A stretch of 64,000 nt of DNA, from NCBI GenBank assembly GCA_963704075.1, contig CAVPGV010000008.1:7218-71217 (forward strand). The letters are read 5' to 3'. A program made the position numbers and the translations under genes. Below the pieces are notes generated by a model. That model saw only the letters and a list, made by a program, of their open reading frames with translations. It was not told the origin of the DNA and did not search any database. Numbering within the stretch: position 1 is the first letter of the stretch; the number at the start of each line of letters is the position of its first letter. Shown piece after piece: positions 7,801-17,041 of this stretch. The stretch comes from JADKAV01 sp963704075. Lineage in GTDB: Bacteria; Actinomycetota; Actinomycetes; S36-B12; UBA10799.

Positions 7801-8682
7801 TCAGGCCAAACCCCACTCCGCCAGCGCTGCCCGGGCGACGGGCTCGCCGTGCTCCTGCACGAAGTGGCCGGCCTCCTCCAGCAACATCGGCTCCGGGCAG
7901 CCCTTGATGATCTGGCGCATGCGCTCCATCACCTTGGGGCCGAGGACCGGGTCGAGGGTGCCCACGGCCATGAACGACTGGCCCGCGAACTCGGTGGCCC
8001 ACCACATGGCGGCCTGCCGCGAGACGGCCACGCCGTCGGCGTCCTCGGTCGTCGGCACCAGCGCGGGGAAGCGCCGCACCCCGGCCTTGTACCGCGCGTC
8101 CGGGAAGGGTGCGTCGTAGGCGGCGACCTCGGCCGGGGTCAGGCTCGGCTCTGAACGGCCCATCAACTCGCCGACATTGAAATCCGGGGTGTTCGCGACG
8201 TAGTCCCGCCAGGCGATGAACCCTTTGCCGGGCGGGGTGCCGACTCCCAGTCCGGTGTTCATGATCAGCAGTCGCTGCACGAGGTCGGGGTGGGTCACCG
8301 GCAGCGTGAGACCGAGCAGTCCACCCCAGTCCTGCACCACGAGCGTGACCCGTTCCAACCCCAGCGCGTCGACGAAGCCGAGCATCGAGGAGTAGTGGAG
8401 GTCCCACGTGTAGTCGGCATCGGCAACCGGCTTGTCGCTGCGGCCGAAGCCGAACCAGTCCGGCGCCACCACCCGCATCCCCGCCTCGAGGAACACCGGG
8501 ATCATCTTGCGGTAGAGATAGCTCCACGTCGGTTCGCCGTGCAGGCACAGCACCACCTCGCCGTCCGGTGGCCCTTCGTCGATGTACGCCATGCGCAGTC
8601 CGTCGAGGTCCACGTAGTGCGGCTCCCAGTCGAAACCGGGGAGGTCGCTGAAACGGTCGTCGGGGGTGCGCAGGATGTCCAC
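7801..8682 (-). CDS. Haloalkane dehalogenase (HLD-I type alpha/beta hydrolase)
   Basis: A 293-residue protein that should hydrolyse carbon-halogen bonds of haloalkanes in the cytoplasm. All expected catalytic elements are present: the oxyanion/halide loop HGEPTWSYLYR (47-57), nucleophile Asp118 with halide-binding Trp119 (VVQDWGG), acid Asp244 in TLDPVLGP and base His273 in GHFVQEHG. The acid position following DPVLGP is typical of subfamily I. GTG 8682 was chosen because the N-terminus begins like family members (MDILRTPDDRF) and a TACCGT box lies 7 nt upstream, although the frame is open much further. Natural substrate unknown; related hydrolases of this family include epoxide hydrolases. 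Confidence 0.85.
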   Translation of the reverse strand: MDILRTPDDRFSDLPGFDWEPHYVDLDGLRMAYIDEGPPDGEVVLCLHGEPTWSYLYRKMIPVFLEAGMRVVAPDWFGFGRSDKPVADADYTWDLHYSSMLGFVDALGLERVTLVVQDWGGLLGLTLPVTHPDLVQRLLIMNTGLGVGTPPGKGFIAWRDYVANTPDFNVGELMGRSEPSLTPAEVAAYDAPFPDARYKAGVRRFPALVPTTEDADGVAVSRQAAMWWATEFAGQSFMAVGTLDPVLGPKVMERMRQIIKGCPEPMLLEEAGHFVQEHGEPVARAALAEWGLA

Positions 8683-8829
8683 CCATGTGACGGTACCCCG
8701 GTTCGCGACTCCGGCGAAGTCCACGCCCGCGACCGTGCGGCGACCGCGACTTGCGCCGAAACCCACGCCCGCGAGAAACCGCAACCGCCTGCGATTGCGG
8801 GGACGCCCAACGCCTGCGACCGTGGAGCA

Positions 8830-9702
8830 ATGGGCCTGGAGGTTGCACTGTCGCCGCTTGCCGGCTCGGTGCGCGAGATTCTGTCCGGACGCACCGACGG
8901 CGCCTCGGAGGTGGCCCGGGCCATCGCGGATCCGCCCGGCGCCCCAGGCTGGTTCACCCCCGACGACCCGATCTGGACCGTGCATGGTTCGGTGGCGACG
9001 TTCCTCGGCGGAATCCGCTCCCTGTTGTTCCAGACGCTGCACCCGTTGGCGCTGGCCGGCGTCGACCGGCATTCCTCCTACCGCGAGGACCCGTTCGGCC
9101 GGCTGCAGCGCACCGGGGCATTCATCGCGGCGACGACCTACGGTTCGGCCGACCTGGCCGAGCAGACCATCCGCGCGATCCAGTCGATGCACAAGCGCGT
9201 CCAGGGGGTGACGCCCGACGGTCGGGCGTATTCGGCGCAGGACCCCCGGTTGCTCGCGTGGGTACACATCTCACTGACCGACTCGATGCTGCAGGCCTAC
9301 CTCGACTACGGTCGTGACGGCGCGATTGACGCCGACGGGTACGTGGCGAATATGGCCGTCGTGGGTGAGGCGATGGGGGTCGTCGACCCGCCTCGCAGCC
9401 AGGCCGAGATGATCGCCCAACTCGAAGACTTTCGCCCTGAACTGCGGATCGACGATGACGTGCGGCGCACCCAGGGGTTCATCCGCAACGCGCCTCTGCC
9501 ACTGGCGTTGCGGCCCGGCTACCGCGTTCTCGCGCGCGCCGCCTGGGACAGCCTGCCGCCATGGGCGCTGGCGATGCTGGACTCCTCGCCGCGCCTGGTC
9601 GCGGCGGACAAGGCGTTGGCTGACACCGGCCTGCGGGTGCTGAGGCGGGCGCTGGTGGCCTCGCCGGCTCGCCTCGCCGGAGAGCGGCGACTGGCCGGCT
9701 GA
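8830..9702 (+). CDS. DUF2236 / MpaB-latex-clearing-type oxygenase family protein
   Basis: A 290-residue protein of the DUF2236 family (structural relatives are heme-containing rubber oxygenase and MpaB). Recognisable blocks are PIWTVHGSVATFLGG, the signature DRHSSYREDPFGRLQRTGAF (about residues 75-94), and WVHISLTDSMLQAY (about 138-151), where family His residues coordinate heme. It probably acts as an oxygenase or peroxidase-like enzyme; the substrate is not evident. It starts divergently from the dehalogenase with about 147 bp between. The ATG has only a weak purine-rich stretch (GTGGAGC) ahead, so the start is less certain than the product family. Confidence 0.75.
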   Translation: MGLEVALSPLAGSVREILSGRTDGASEVARAIADPPGAPGWFTPDDPIWTVHGSVATFLGGIRSLLFQTLHPLALAGVDRHSSYREDPFGRLQRTGAFIAATTYGSADLAEQTIRAIQSMHKRVQGVTPDGRAYSAQDPRLLAWVHISLTDSMLQAYLDYGRDGAIDADGYVANMAVVGEAMGVVDPPRSQAEMIAQLEDFRPELRIDDDVRRTQGFIRNAPLPLALRPGYRVLARAAWDSLPPWALAMLDSSPRLVAADKALADTGLRVLRRALVASPARLAGERRLAG

Positions 9703-9740
9703 ACGTCGCCGCCTGTCAGATCCACGCCAGGACCGACCCC

Positions 9741-10550
9741 CTAAGCCAGAACCCGTCCTCCGTACCGCGCCTTGATCATCCTGTGCGCGGCCTTCTGCAT
9801 CAGCGAAGGCTTGCCGCTGAACTGCGAGCGGTTGCGCTCGAACCACTCCCGGGCGCTCAACGGCTCCTGCCCGGTGAGTTCGGCGACCGTGTTCGTCACG
9901 ACGTCCGCATGCCCGTCGCGCCACGCCCGCAGATGCCCGAGCACCATGTTCTCGAGATCTTCGCGGCTGTCGATGCCCGCGTGCTGCATCATGAGGCCGG
10001 CGAGTTCGTCCTCGGGCAGATCGATGTAGTCCAGGTGACGCCCGACGAATTCCGAGAGCACAGCCACGACGGCCGGCATGTCCAGCGCCTGCGGGCCCGT
10101 GCAGATGTACTCCTGGCCCTCATGACCCGACCCGCCAACGATGTGGGCGACCACCCGCGCCACGTCGTCCATAGCGACGAATCCGACCCGGCCGCGCCCC
10201 GACATCCCGAAGGCCACCCCCATCAGGATCTGCGGCGCGAACGGCCCGAACGAGTACTCCATGAGTGCGTTCGGGTAGACGATCGTCCACGGCAGACCGG
10301 ACCGTCGTACGACCTCGACCGCTGGGCCGCCCTGCTCCTCCAAGGCGTTGGCCATGAACACGATCTGGGCGTCCAGCGACTCGAGCGCCTCGGCCACTGC
10401 CGCGGCCATTCCGGGACCCGGTCGCGCACCGAGCAGCACATGCGTCGCATCGTGGGCCTCGTCGACCAGATCCATGTCGTTCGCGGACAGCGATGTCACC
10501 AGAGCCTGGGTGAACTGATCGTTGCCGGTGGTGACGAAGAGGCGTGCCAT
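9741..10550 (-). CDS. NmrA-like NAD(P)-binding protein
   Basis: A 269-residue atypical short-chain dehydrogenase of the NmrA/NAD(P)H-quinone reductase type. The N-terminal strand MARLFVTTGNDQFTQALV replaces the usual glycine-rich loop with TGNDQ. The central SGLPWTIVYPNALMEY segment and the Asp-Asp-Val-Ala-Arg block (FVAMDDVARVVAHIV) are characteristic. The C-terminal part (YIDLPEDELAGLM) resembles family members that sense redox state or reduce small carbonyls. The start at 10550 is backed by a TACCGT box 6 nt upstream, mirrored by the identical box of the divergent aldehyde dehydrogenase. Dinucleotide binding is an inference. Confidence 0.7.
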   Translation of the reverse strand: MARLFVTTGNDQFTQALVTSLSANDMDLVDEAHDATHVLLGARPGPGMAAAVAEALESLDAQIVFMANALEEQGGPAVEVVRRSGLPWTIVYPNALMEYSFGPFAPQILMGVAFGMSGRGRVGFVAMDDVARVVAHIVGGSGHEGQEYICTGPQALDMPAVVAVLSEFVGRHLDYIDLPEDELAGLMMQHAGIDSREDLENMVLGHLRAWRDGHADVVTNTVAELTGQEPLSAREWFERNRSQFSGKPSLMQKAAHRMIKARYGGRVLA

Positions 10551-10614
10551 GCGTTCACGGTATGCGCGGGCCGAACCGGGGGCGCGAACGGCCGACCGCG
10601 AGTACCGTGACCAC

Positions 10615-12094
10615 ATGCCCACCACCGCGCAGACCTTCGAAAGCCACTCCCCCGCCGACGGCCGGGTGATCGCGACGTTACCCCATCATGGACGCCGACG
10701 CGGTACGCGAAGCGGTCGACCGCGGACGCATCGCCGCGAGTTGGTGGGCCGGGCTGGGCTTCGACGAGCGCAAGGCCCGTCTGCTGCGCTTCAAGGCCCT
10801 GGTCGCGAAACGCTCCAAGGAACTGGCCGAACTCGTCCACGCCGAGAACGGCAAGCCGATGGACGATGCCCTGCTGGAGATCATCCTTTCGGTCGAGCAC
10901 ATCAACTGGGCGGCGCTGAACGCCAAGTCGGTGCTCAAGCGGCGCAGTGTCCGGCCCGGACTGCTCACCATCAACCAGGCCGCGCACGTGCGCTACCAGG
11001 CGCTGGGCGTGGTCGGCGTGATCGGCCCCTGGAACTACCCGGTCTTCACCCCGATCGGCTCCATCGCCTATGCGCTGGCGGCCGGCAACGCGGTCGTCTT
11101 CAAACCCTCGGAGTTCACCCCGGCGGTCGGCGAGTGGCTCATCGACACGATCAACGAGGTGATCCCCGAGCAGCCGGTCGCACAACTCGTCACGGGTCTC
11201 GGCGCCACCGGCGCGGCGTTGTGCGAATCCGGTGTCGACAAGATCTCTTTCACCGGATCCACACCGACCGGCAAGAAGGTGATGGCCGCCTGCGCGAAGA
11301 CCCTGACCCCCGTCCTGCTCGAATGCGGCGGTAAGGACGCTGTGCTCGTGGACAAGGACGCGGACTTGGAGAAGGCCGCCGACGCGGCGACGTTCGGCGC
11401 CTTCAGCAACGCCGGACAGACGTGCGTCGGAGTGGAGCGGGTGTACGTGCACCAGGCGGTGTACGACGATTTCCTGGCTCTGGTCGCGGCGAAGGCGCGC
11501 AATCTCACCCCCGGGCACGGACCCGACTCCTCCTACGGCCCGATGACCATGCCCTCACAGATCGAGGTGGTGCGAGAGCACGTCCGTGACGCCCTCGCAC
11601 GCGGCGGTCGCGCGGTGGTCGGCGGACCCGAGTCGGTCGGTGAAGGCGTCGTCGAGCCGATCGTGCTCACCGGGGTCCCGGAGGACTCGATGGCGATCAT
11701 GGAGGAGACGTTCGGCCCCACGCTCGTGGTGAACCCGGTGCGTGACATGGACGAGGCGGTCGACCGTGCCAACGCCGCCGACTTCGGCCTGGCTGCTTCG
11801 GTCTTCTCCGGCAACAAGCAGACGATGGAACGCGCCGCGGCACAACTGCACGTCGGCATGGTGAGCATGAACTCCTGGGTGATGTACGCCGGGGTCTCGG
11901 CGCTGCCGTGGGGCGGTGTCGGGCAGTCAGGTTTCGGCCGCATCCACGGCCCCGACGGCCTGCTCGAGTTCGCCCGATCCAAGTCCACGGTCCGCGAGCG
12001 GTTCGCGCTGCCGGTGCCGCTGGTCAGTTTCGCCCGTCACCCGCGGACGACCGAGATCGTGCGCAGGCTGACCTCGGTCGTGCACGGGCGGTAG
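10615..12094 (+). CDS. Aldehyde dehydrogenase (ALDH superfamily), frameshift near the N-terminus
   Basis: An NAD(P)-dependent aldehyde dehydrogenase of about 492 residues once repaired, resembling succinate-semialdehyde-type members. It shows the cofactor-site GPWNYPVFTPIGS, FTGSTPTGKK, the general-base Glu in LLECGGKDAV and the catalytic Cys in NAGQTCVGVERVYV. The ATG (10615) lies 6 nt behind TACCGT and encodes the family-like opening SPADGRVIATLP. A run of four C near 10683, where three would keep the frame, then throws the reading out. The long open part resumes at 10688. Removing one C restores a full-length enzyme, so sequencing error is likely. The aldehyde used is unknown. Confidence 0.85.
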
Positions 12095-12111
12095 TTGGGG
12101 TGGGGCCGACG

Positions 12112-12220
12112 GGCACATCGGTTGGACTCGCGCACATCCGTTGGACAACCACGGGCCGCGCGACTCCAAAGCCTGGACCCGACTCCAACCCGTGTACCAG
12201 CTCCAACGCCTGTACCCCGG
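12112..12220. repeat. Intergenic palindromic element, family A (copy 1 of 3)
   Basis: Repeated GTTGGA words (12121-12126, 12140-12145) face TCCAA words (12164, 12184, 12202), including CTCCAACGCCTGTAC (12201-12215). Related blocks occur at 30680-30755 and 47383-47493. Here it lies between convergent genes, so terminator, REP-like or MITE-like roles are all possible. Confidence 0.5.
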
Positions 12221-12236
12221 CCCAAGGTCGCGCCCG

Positions 12237-13046
12237 TCAGACCTCGGCCGCGCGGACCGCACGTACTCACCGAGGTCAGCGTTCCACACCACGTCGTCGA
12301 GGCTCAGGCGCAGCCACGGTTGCGCCTGATCGCCCCACTGGACCGAGGCAACGGCGGGCACCCCGACACCCTGGATGCGGGTCCAGGCCTGCACCCGGGT
12401 GACCCAGCGGATGGGCTCCGGATCGCCCACGTCGCGCCACCGCAACGCCTCGAACCGATCGAGCAGGCCGGACTCCGGGTCGAACCAGGCGACCAACGCA
12501 TCCGGGCCCTCATCCTGCGGCACGACCAGTCGGGCGCTGACCGCGTCGATCGGTTCCCACACCCCGCCCAGTAGCGCCGAAGGAAGCCACAGGTACTCCC
12601 CCCACATGCTGAGATTGGCCGCGCGGTCCACCGTCGGCTCACCCTCGACCACACCGGTCGGCAGGTCGAGCCGCGCGTGCCCGTCGAGGTACCACTCCTG
12701 GGCGGTCACGATCCGCCGGCCGAAGACGGCCAGTTCCATGTAGTGCCGGTAGCCGGTCCCCACCACATGACCGAACCGCCATCGCCCGGGCAGCGCAGGA
12801 CCCTTGATCCGCATCGTCATGCGGCCGCCGAACACGGCACTGCTCAGCAACGGAACCTGCTGGCCGCACACGACCTCGAAGTAGCGTGCCACCGGTTCCG
12901 GCAGCCCCGCGGGGACGCGGGGCGTACTCCAGTTCCGGGGCCACGCCGGGGAACGGCGCGAACGGCTCCGGCACCGTGTTCAGACCTTTGCGCAGCGCCA
13001 AGGCACCTGCGCCGACTGCGGCACCGGCCGCGATCCAACCCTTCAT
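12237..13046 (-). CDS. DUF6544/DUF6920-like protein, frameshifted
   Basis: The ATG at 13046 opens an N-terminal hydrophobic segment (MKGWIAAGAAVGAGALALRK), possibly a signal anchor. The main body is read in another frame from about 12910: VARYFEVV, FGGRMTMRIKG, NLSMWGEYLWLPSALLGG, and a late TRVQAWTRIQGVGVPAVASV. The order and motifs resemble uncharacterised DUF6544/DUF6920 proteins, a tentative assignment. A TGA at 12239-12237 is in frame with the original ATG, so a second compensating indel near the 3' end is likely; otherwise the frame runs on into the ALDH gene. Function unknown. Confidence 0.55.
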
Positions 13047-13058
13047 GGCACAAGCCTC

Positions 13059-14592
13059 TCACCGTCCTGGAATGCCGACCTCCACGCGGTCCACACACGC
13101 CCCACCGATGGCGATCGGCGCCACCGGTCCGGGCGGCGGCATCACGAAGGTAGCCCCACCCCCCTCAAGGTCGAGCTTGATCACCCTGACCCCGGCGTCC
13201 AAGTCTGGCACCCGCACCTCGCCGCACTGGCGCTGCTGCGACACCAGCAGTGGCGTGAACGCCAGTGGTCCAACCTCACCGCTCTCGTCGACCTGCAGCG
13301 GCTGCGCGGTCACCTCGGGGAAGCGGGCCGGATCGTGCCCGACCTGCAGCAACGTGCGAGTGGTGCCGAGCTCGTACACCGGCGGGTCGGTGGTGAAGAA
13401 GAAGTGGGCGAGCATGCGCGGTGGGCTGGGGGTTGCGGCGAGGTCAGCGCCCGATGGCAGCGACCCCGCTTGTGCCAGCCACTCCCGCCCCGGATCGACC
13501 GGTCGCGAGATCGTCCACATGCTCCAGGAACCGAGAACGGCCAGCGCCGCCGCCACCGCCACCAGCGGCCGCCAGGTGATCTCGAACGACCCGATCCCGG
13601 CCAGCAACACCGTGCCGGTGACGAGGGTGAAACGGGGATCGGCGGCCAGGGTGGCTCCGGCGAAACCGCCACGCAGGACCACGAACGACACCACCTCGGC
13701 GAGCAGCAGGGCCGCCGCGAGACCTACCACGAGAACAGTCTGACGCGGTTGTCGCGGTGAGCCCGACGAGCAGGATCACCATCCACACGGCCAGCACCGC
13801 GATCGCCCACAATCCGGCGGCCACTGGGACGACCGTCCGCTGCTCAGCGTCGAACGGCAGCCAGCCGAGTACGGACCGCAGCACCGATCCCGGACCCGCC
13901 GACCACAGGGCGCCGGGGATGCTGGTGCCCGGGGTGCGACCCGGCAGGCCGTCGAAGGCCCGCAGAACGAGTGCGACGACGGTGACCCCGACCAGGACCA
14001 GCCACGACATGCGGTTGTCCCGCCACGCCTGTCGCAGGCCGCTGTACAACCAGGCGATGGCGAACAGGACCGGCGCGAAATAGACGGCCCGCTCGTGGAA
14101 CAGCCAGGCGGCTACGGCCAGCAGCCCTACCGCAAACGGCGTCCAGTCGCGCGGACGTGCCAGCAGCCAGCCGGCGACCAGCATCAGCACCAACGCCACC
14201 GTCTCCAAGCCTGCCGACAGCCACTGTTGCGCCAGCAGCGTCGCGGGCCAGGCTGCGAAGAGCATCGCGGCCGTGGCGGTCGCCGGAGTTGTCCCGCCCC
14301 AGCGTCGCAGCATCAGCCAGAACATGACGCTTGTGCCGACGGCGATCACGCTCAGCACCAGCGCCGCCGGCCACCAGACCTGCGGCGCTGCCCTGGCCAG
14401 CAGCCATTGCACGGCGAACGATGCCGGTTCGCGGTGGCCGTTCCAGTTCTGAAGGATCAACTCCGTGGCTGGCGCGTTCCAGGCCGTCCAGATGTGGATG
14501 TAGTCGTCCTGCCAGAAGAAGCTGCCCACGATCACCCACAACCGCACCGCACTGGTCACGCCGAGGATCACCCACACCGACGCGCCAAGCAC
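13059..14592 (-). CDS. Polytopic membrane protein, GT-C glycosyltransferase-like, frameshifted
   Basis: A protein of about 510 residues with roughly ten predicted membrane helices. An early extracytoplasmic loop holds the acidic pair WQDDYIHIW (about residues 27-35), as in GT-C mannosyl/arabinosyltransferases that use lipid-linked sugars, followed by HREPASF. The C-terminal 120 residues are soluble and probably outside. The frame breaks near 13745 (an extra base after LLVGLTATT); the downstream half continues in the second frame to 13059. The GTG start has TAGCCT 6 nt upstream. The GT-C call is inferred from topology and the DD motif only. Confidence 0.5.
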
Positions 14593-14650
14593 GGCGCAAG
14601 GCTACTGCGACCGGTAGCGTGACGAAGACCGCACAACGAGGAGATGACAC

Positions 14651-15538
14651 ATGGCCGGATCGTGGGCGCAGAGTCGCACGGTGACCAAGCAAGCGTGGGG
14701 CGTCATCAAGGAGAACCCCTACATGCTGTTGTTCCCGGTCGTCAGCGGGATGCTGGCGATCATGGCGTTCCTGATCGTCGCGGGCATCGGGCTGGGCGTC
14801 ATGGGCGTCACCACGGTCGAGGAACAGGCCACCAGCGACGAGACCTCGAGCAGTTTCCTCATCGTCGGCATCATCATCCTCGTGGTCGCCGCGTACCTCG
14901 CCACGTTGATCACGCAGATCTTCATGGGCGGGCTGGTCAAGTGCACCGATGAGGAGCTGCAGGGCCGTGACAGCGGCTTCGGCGCCGGGCTGCGCGCATC
15001 GTTCTCCCGGCTCGGCGCGCTGATGGGCTGGGCGGGGATCCAGACAGCGGTCGGCTGGCTGCTGTCCGCGGTGCGCGGCGACGCGAGCAACAACAACGCG
15101 ATCGTCGCGATCCTGCGCCTGGTGCTCTCCTCGCTGTTGGCCGTCGCGTGGTCCATCATCACGTTCTTCGTCCTGCCGCTGATCATCCTTCGGGGCAAGG
15201 GGCCCCTGCAGGCGATCAAGGAGTCAGTGCAGTTGATCCGCAAGACCTGGGGCATGCAGATCGCCGGAAACGTGCGCATCGGTGGGCTGATCGCTCTGGT
15301 GGCGGTGCTGCCGGGGATCCTGTTCGCGGTGGTCGGCGGGTTCATCGCGGCCTCCGGGACACCGGCCGCCGGCATCCCGCTGGCGGCGATCGGGGTGATC
15401 GTGATCATCGCCGCACAGGTACTCATCAGCGCCATGCGGGCCATCTTCTCGGTGGCGATGCTGCACTACGTCGAGAGTGGCGAGGGCTACGGACCGTTCG
15501 GGCAGCAGGAGTTGCAGACGGCCGTGCGCGTGAAGTAG
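14651..15538 (+). CDS. DUF6159 family multipass membrane protein
   Basis: A 295-residue protein with about six membrane helices (around residues 25-55, 68-92, 115-135, 145-180, 205-232, 240-265). The opening SRTVTKQAWGVIKENPYMLL and the central PLIILRGKGPLQAIKESVQL are typical of the DUF6159 family, whose role is unknown. A GAGGAG ribosome site lies about 7 nt ahead of the ATG and a TAGCGT box near 14615. The 15539 gene starts directly after its stop, so the two are probably co-transcribed. Confidence 0.75.
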   Translation: MAGSWAQSRTVTKQAWGVIKENPYMLLFPVVSGMLAIMAFLIVAGIGLGVMGVTTVEEQATSDETSSSFLIVGIIILVVAAYLATLITQIFMGGLVKCTDEELQGRDSGFGAGLRASFSRLGALMGWAGIQTAVGWLLSAVRGDASNNNAIVAILRLVLSSLLAVAWSIITFFVLPLIILRGKGPLQAIKESVQLIRKTWGMQIAGNVRIGGLIALVAVLPGILFAVVGGFIAASGTPAAGIPLAAIGVIVIIAAQVLISAMRAIFSVAMLHYVESGEGYGPFGQQELQTAVRVK

Positions 15539-15826
15539 ATGCTGCAACGAGTCTTCGACTGGCTGTTCCGCGATCGGGAGACCGACCGGATCGTCCTGGG
15601 GCAGTTCCCGAATCCGAGCCTGTTCATCGCGATGGGCCTGTTCGCGGCGCGGTGGCTGGCGTCGGTGGCAGGGGCGTCGGACGCAGTGGTGCAGGCGCTG
15701 GACTGGACGTTCACCGTGGTCATCCTGTGGTGGGCCGGCCGCGAATTGCTCCAAGGGGTCAACCCGTTCCGCCGGATTCTGGGGGTGGCGGTGATCGTCT
15801 TCGTCATCGCGGGTCGGATGCTGTGA
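15539..15826 (+). CDS. Small membrane protein, two to three TM segments
   Basis: A 95-residue protein not recognised as a named family. It has an amphipathic, charged N-terminus (LQRVFDWLFRDRETDRIV) followed by hydrophobic stretches at about residues 28-45, 50-66 and 78-94. The start codon abuts the stop of the DUF6159 gene with no gap, so it is probably translated as a coupled partner in the same membrane system. Confidence 0.6.
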   Translation: MLQRVFDWLFRDRETDRIVLGQFPNPSLFIAMGLFAARWLASVAGASDAVVQALDWTFTVVILWWAGRELLQGVNPFRRILGVAVIVFVIAGRML

Positions 15827-15848
15827 CGAGCGTCACGGGTGCCCGCGG

Positions 15849-15878
15849 TGGACAGGAGTATGCGCATAACCGTATAGT
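15849..15878 (+). promoter_or_regulatory. Sigma-70-like promoter of the 43-residue protein gene
   Basis: TGGACA (15849-15854) and TATAGT (15873-15878) are separated by 18 bp, a good match to a housekeeping promoter. Transcription would start near 15885, giving a leader of about 30 nt that carries AGGAGGTGA. Confidence 0.5.
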
Positions 15879-15914
15879 CAGTATCAGGTACAGAACTTCG
15901 AGGAGGTGAAGAGC

Positions 15915-16046
15915 ATGTACGGACACAAAGGTGACAAGACCAGTAACCAGCTGAACATCAACAACAGCGTTTACAAGGAACACCTGAATGCGGCAGTCAA
16001 GACCAAGTCCGCGCTCGTTCCGGACTCGAAGGCTCCGCGTAAGTAG
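15915..16046 (+). CDS. Unrecognised 43-residue basic protein
   Basis: A short gene with a near-perfect ribosome site (AGGAGGTGA at 15901-15909), ATG 15915 and TAG 16044-16046. The product opens MYGHKGDKTSNQLNINNSVY and ends KAPRK. It is rich in Lys and Asn, has no Cys and no hydrophobic segment, so it should be cytosolic and basic. Its own promoter at 15849-15878 and a strong terminator 12 nt after the stop make it a self-contained, probably highly expressed unit. I do not recognise a family; RNA, DNA or ribosome association is only a guess from its charge. Confidence 0.65.
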   Translation: MYGHKGDKTSNQLNINNSVYKEHLNAAVKTKSALVPDSKAPRK

Positions 16047-16057
16047 AGACTTCCGAC

Positions 16058-16087
16058 AAGGCCCCCGGTGATACCGCCGGGGGCCTT
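16058..16087 (+). terminator. Intrinsic terminator of the 43-residue protein gene
   Basis: Perfect 11-bp stem AAGGCCCCCGG / CCGGGGGCCTT with an 8-nt loop, followed by TCG. It begins 11 nt after the small gene's stop codon. Confidence 0.8.
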
Positions 16088-16250
16088 TCGTATGCGCATA
16101 AGGCGGGGCCGCATCGGGGTCCGCACGATCGGCCGGTTCGACTCGCGGTTACCACGTTCGACCCACCAAGCATGTCTGCCACCCGCCCGACCGAGCGCCG
16201 CCGACAGGCAGCCCTTCGACCCCCTGAGGGAGTTCCGAAGGCGGTCGGGC

Positions 16251-16304
16251 CGGCCTCGGAGGCACGGCTGGGTGATCCGGCCTCGGAGGCACGGCTGGGT
16301 GATG
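16251..16304. repeat. 27-bp direct tandem duplication
   Basis: Two adjacent 27-bp units, each starting CGGCCTCGGAGG and differing only in the last base, at 16251-16277 and 16278-16304. The surrounding 16088-16331 contains no gene that I can support. Confidence 0.7.
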
Positions 16305-16331
16305 CGGCTAACCCCAGGGAAGCCGCGCAGC

Positions 16332-16364
16332 AGGAAGCCCCCGGCCGATGACCGGGGGCTTCCT
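16332..16364 (-). terminator. Intrinsic terminator of the fasciclin gene
   Basis: Perfect 13-bp stem AGGAAGCCCCCGG / CCGGGGGCTTCCT with a 7-nt loop, 10 nt beyond the fasciclin stop codon on the minus strand. Confidence 0.75.
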
Positions 16365-16373
16365 GAGCGGGAA

Positions 16374-16961
16374 CTAGCTGAGCAGGGCGTTCACGTCGAC
16401 GTTCGGCGGAACCAGAACCTCGTCGATCACGTGGATGACACCGTTGCTGGCCTCGACGTCGGCGGTCGACACCATGGCGCCGTTCACCTGCACGCCACCG
16501 TCCTCGGTGGTGATGGTGATGTCCTCACCCTCCACTGTGGCGACGTCACCGGGCTGGATGTCGGTGGACATCACCTCTCCGGCCACCACGTGGTAGGTCA
16601 GGATCTGCGTCAGAACCTCTTGGTTCTCCGGCAGCAGCAATGCGTCGACCAAGCCCTCGGGCAGGGCGTCGAAGGCCGCGTTGGTCGGGGCGAAGACGGT
16701 GAAGGGGCCCTCACCGCTGAGGGTCTCGGCCAAGCCGGCCTCGGTCACAGCGGCCACCAGAGTGCTGAACTCCGGGTTGGCGGCGGCAACGTCGACGATG
16801 GTGCCGGCCGAAGCCTCGTCGGTCATGGCGTCGGTGGGCGACGCCGGGGCGCTGGTGGCAGCCGTCGGGCTGGCCTCTGCGGTCGTATCGTCGTTGCTGG
16901 AGCATCCGACGAGCGCAAGGGACGCCACTGCGAAACCTGCGGCCACGATCTTGATGTTCAT
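16374..16961 (-). CDS. Fasciclin (FAS1) domain lipoprotein
   Basis: A 195-residue secreted lipoprotein. The signal peptide ends in the lipobox LVGC (Cys20), followed by a Thr/Ala/Pro-rich linker to about residue 50 and one FAS1 domain with the H1 motif GPFTVFAPTNAAFDALP, a central TYHVVAGEVMS and the H2 motif NGVIHVIDEVLVPP. FAS1 proteins such as mycobacterial MPT70/MPT83 mediate adhesion or cell-surface interactions. It has an AGGAGG site 4 nt before the ATG and an upstream region of about 80 bp that is AT-rich for this genome. Its neighbours show no obvious functional link. Confidence 0.9.
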   Translation of the reverse strand: MNIKIVAAGFAVASLALVGCSSNDDTTAEASPTAATSAPASPTDAMTDEASAGTIVDVAAANPEFSTLVAAVTEAGLAETLSGEGPFTVFAPTNAAFDALPEGLVDALLLPENQEVLTQILTYHVVAGEVMSTDIQPGDVATVEGEDITITTEDGGVQVNGAMVSTADVEASNGVIHVIDEVLVPPNVDVNALLS

Positions 16962-17041
16962 TACTCCTCCTGAGGTGGGTTGGGACGTTCACTCAGGTAA
17001 TCGCGCAAAGCACACGATTTAGATGCAACGATTTTGGCGCG

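Noticed and set aside
8683..9267. N-terminal extension of the haloalkane dehalogenase frame
   Set aside because: It runs antisense through the DUF2236 gene; the family N-terminus and a TACCGT box place the start at 8682.
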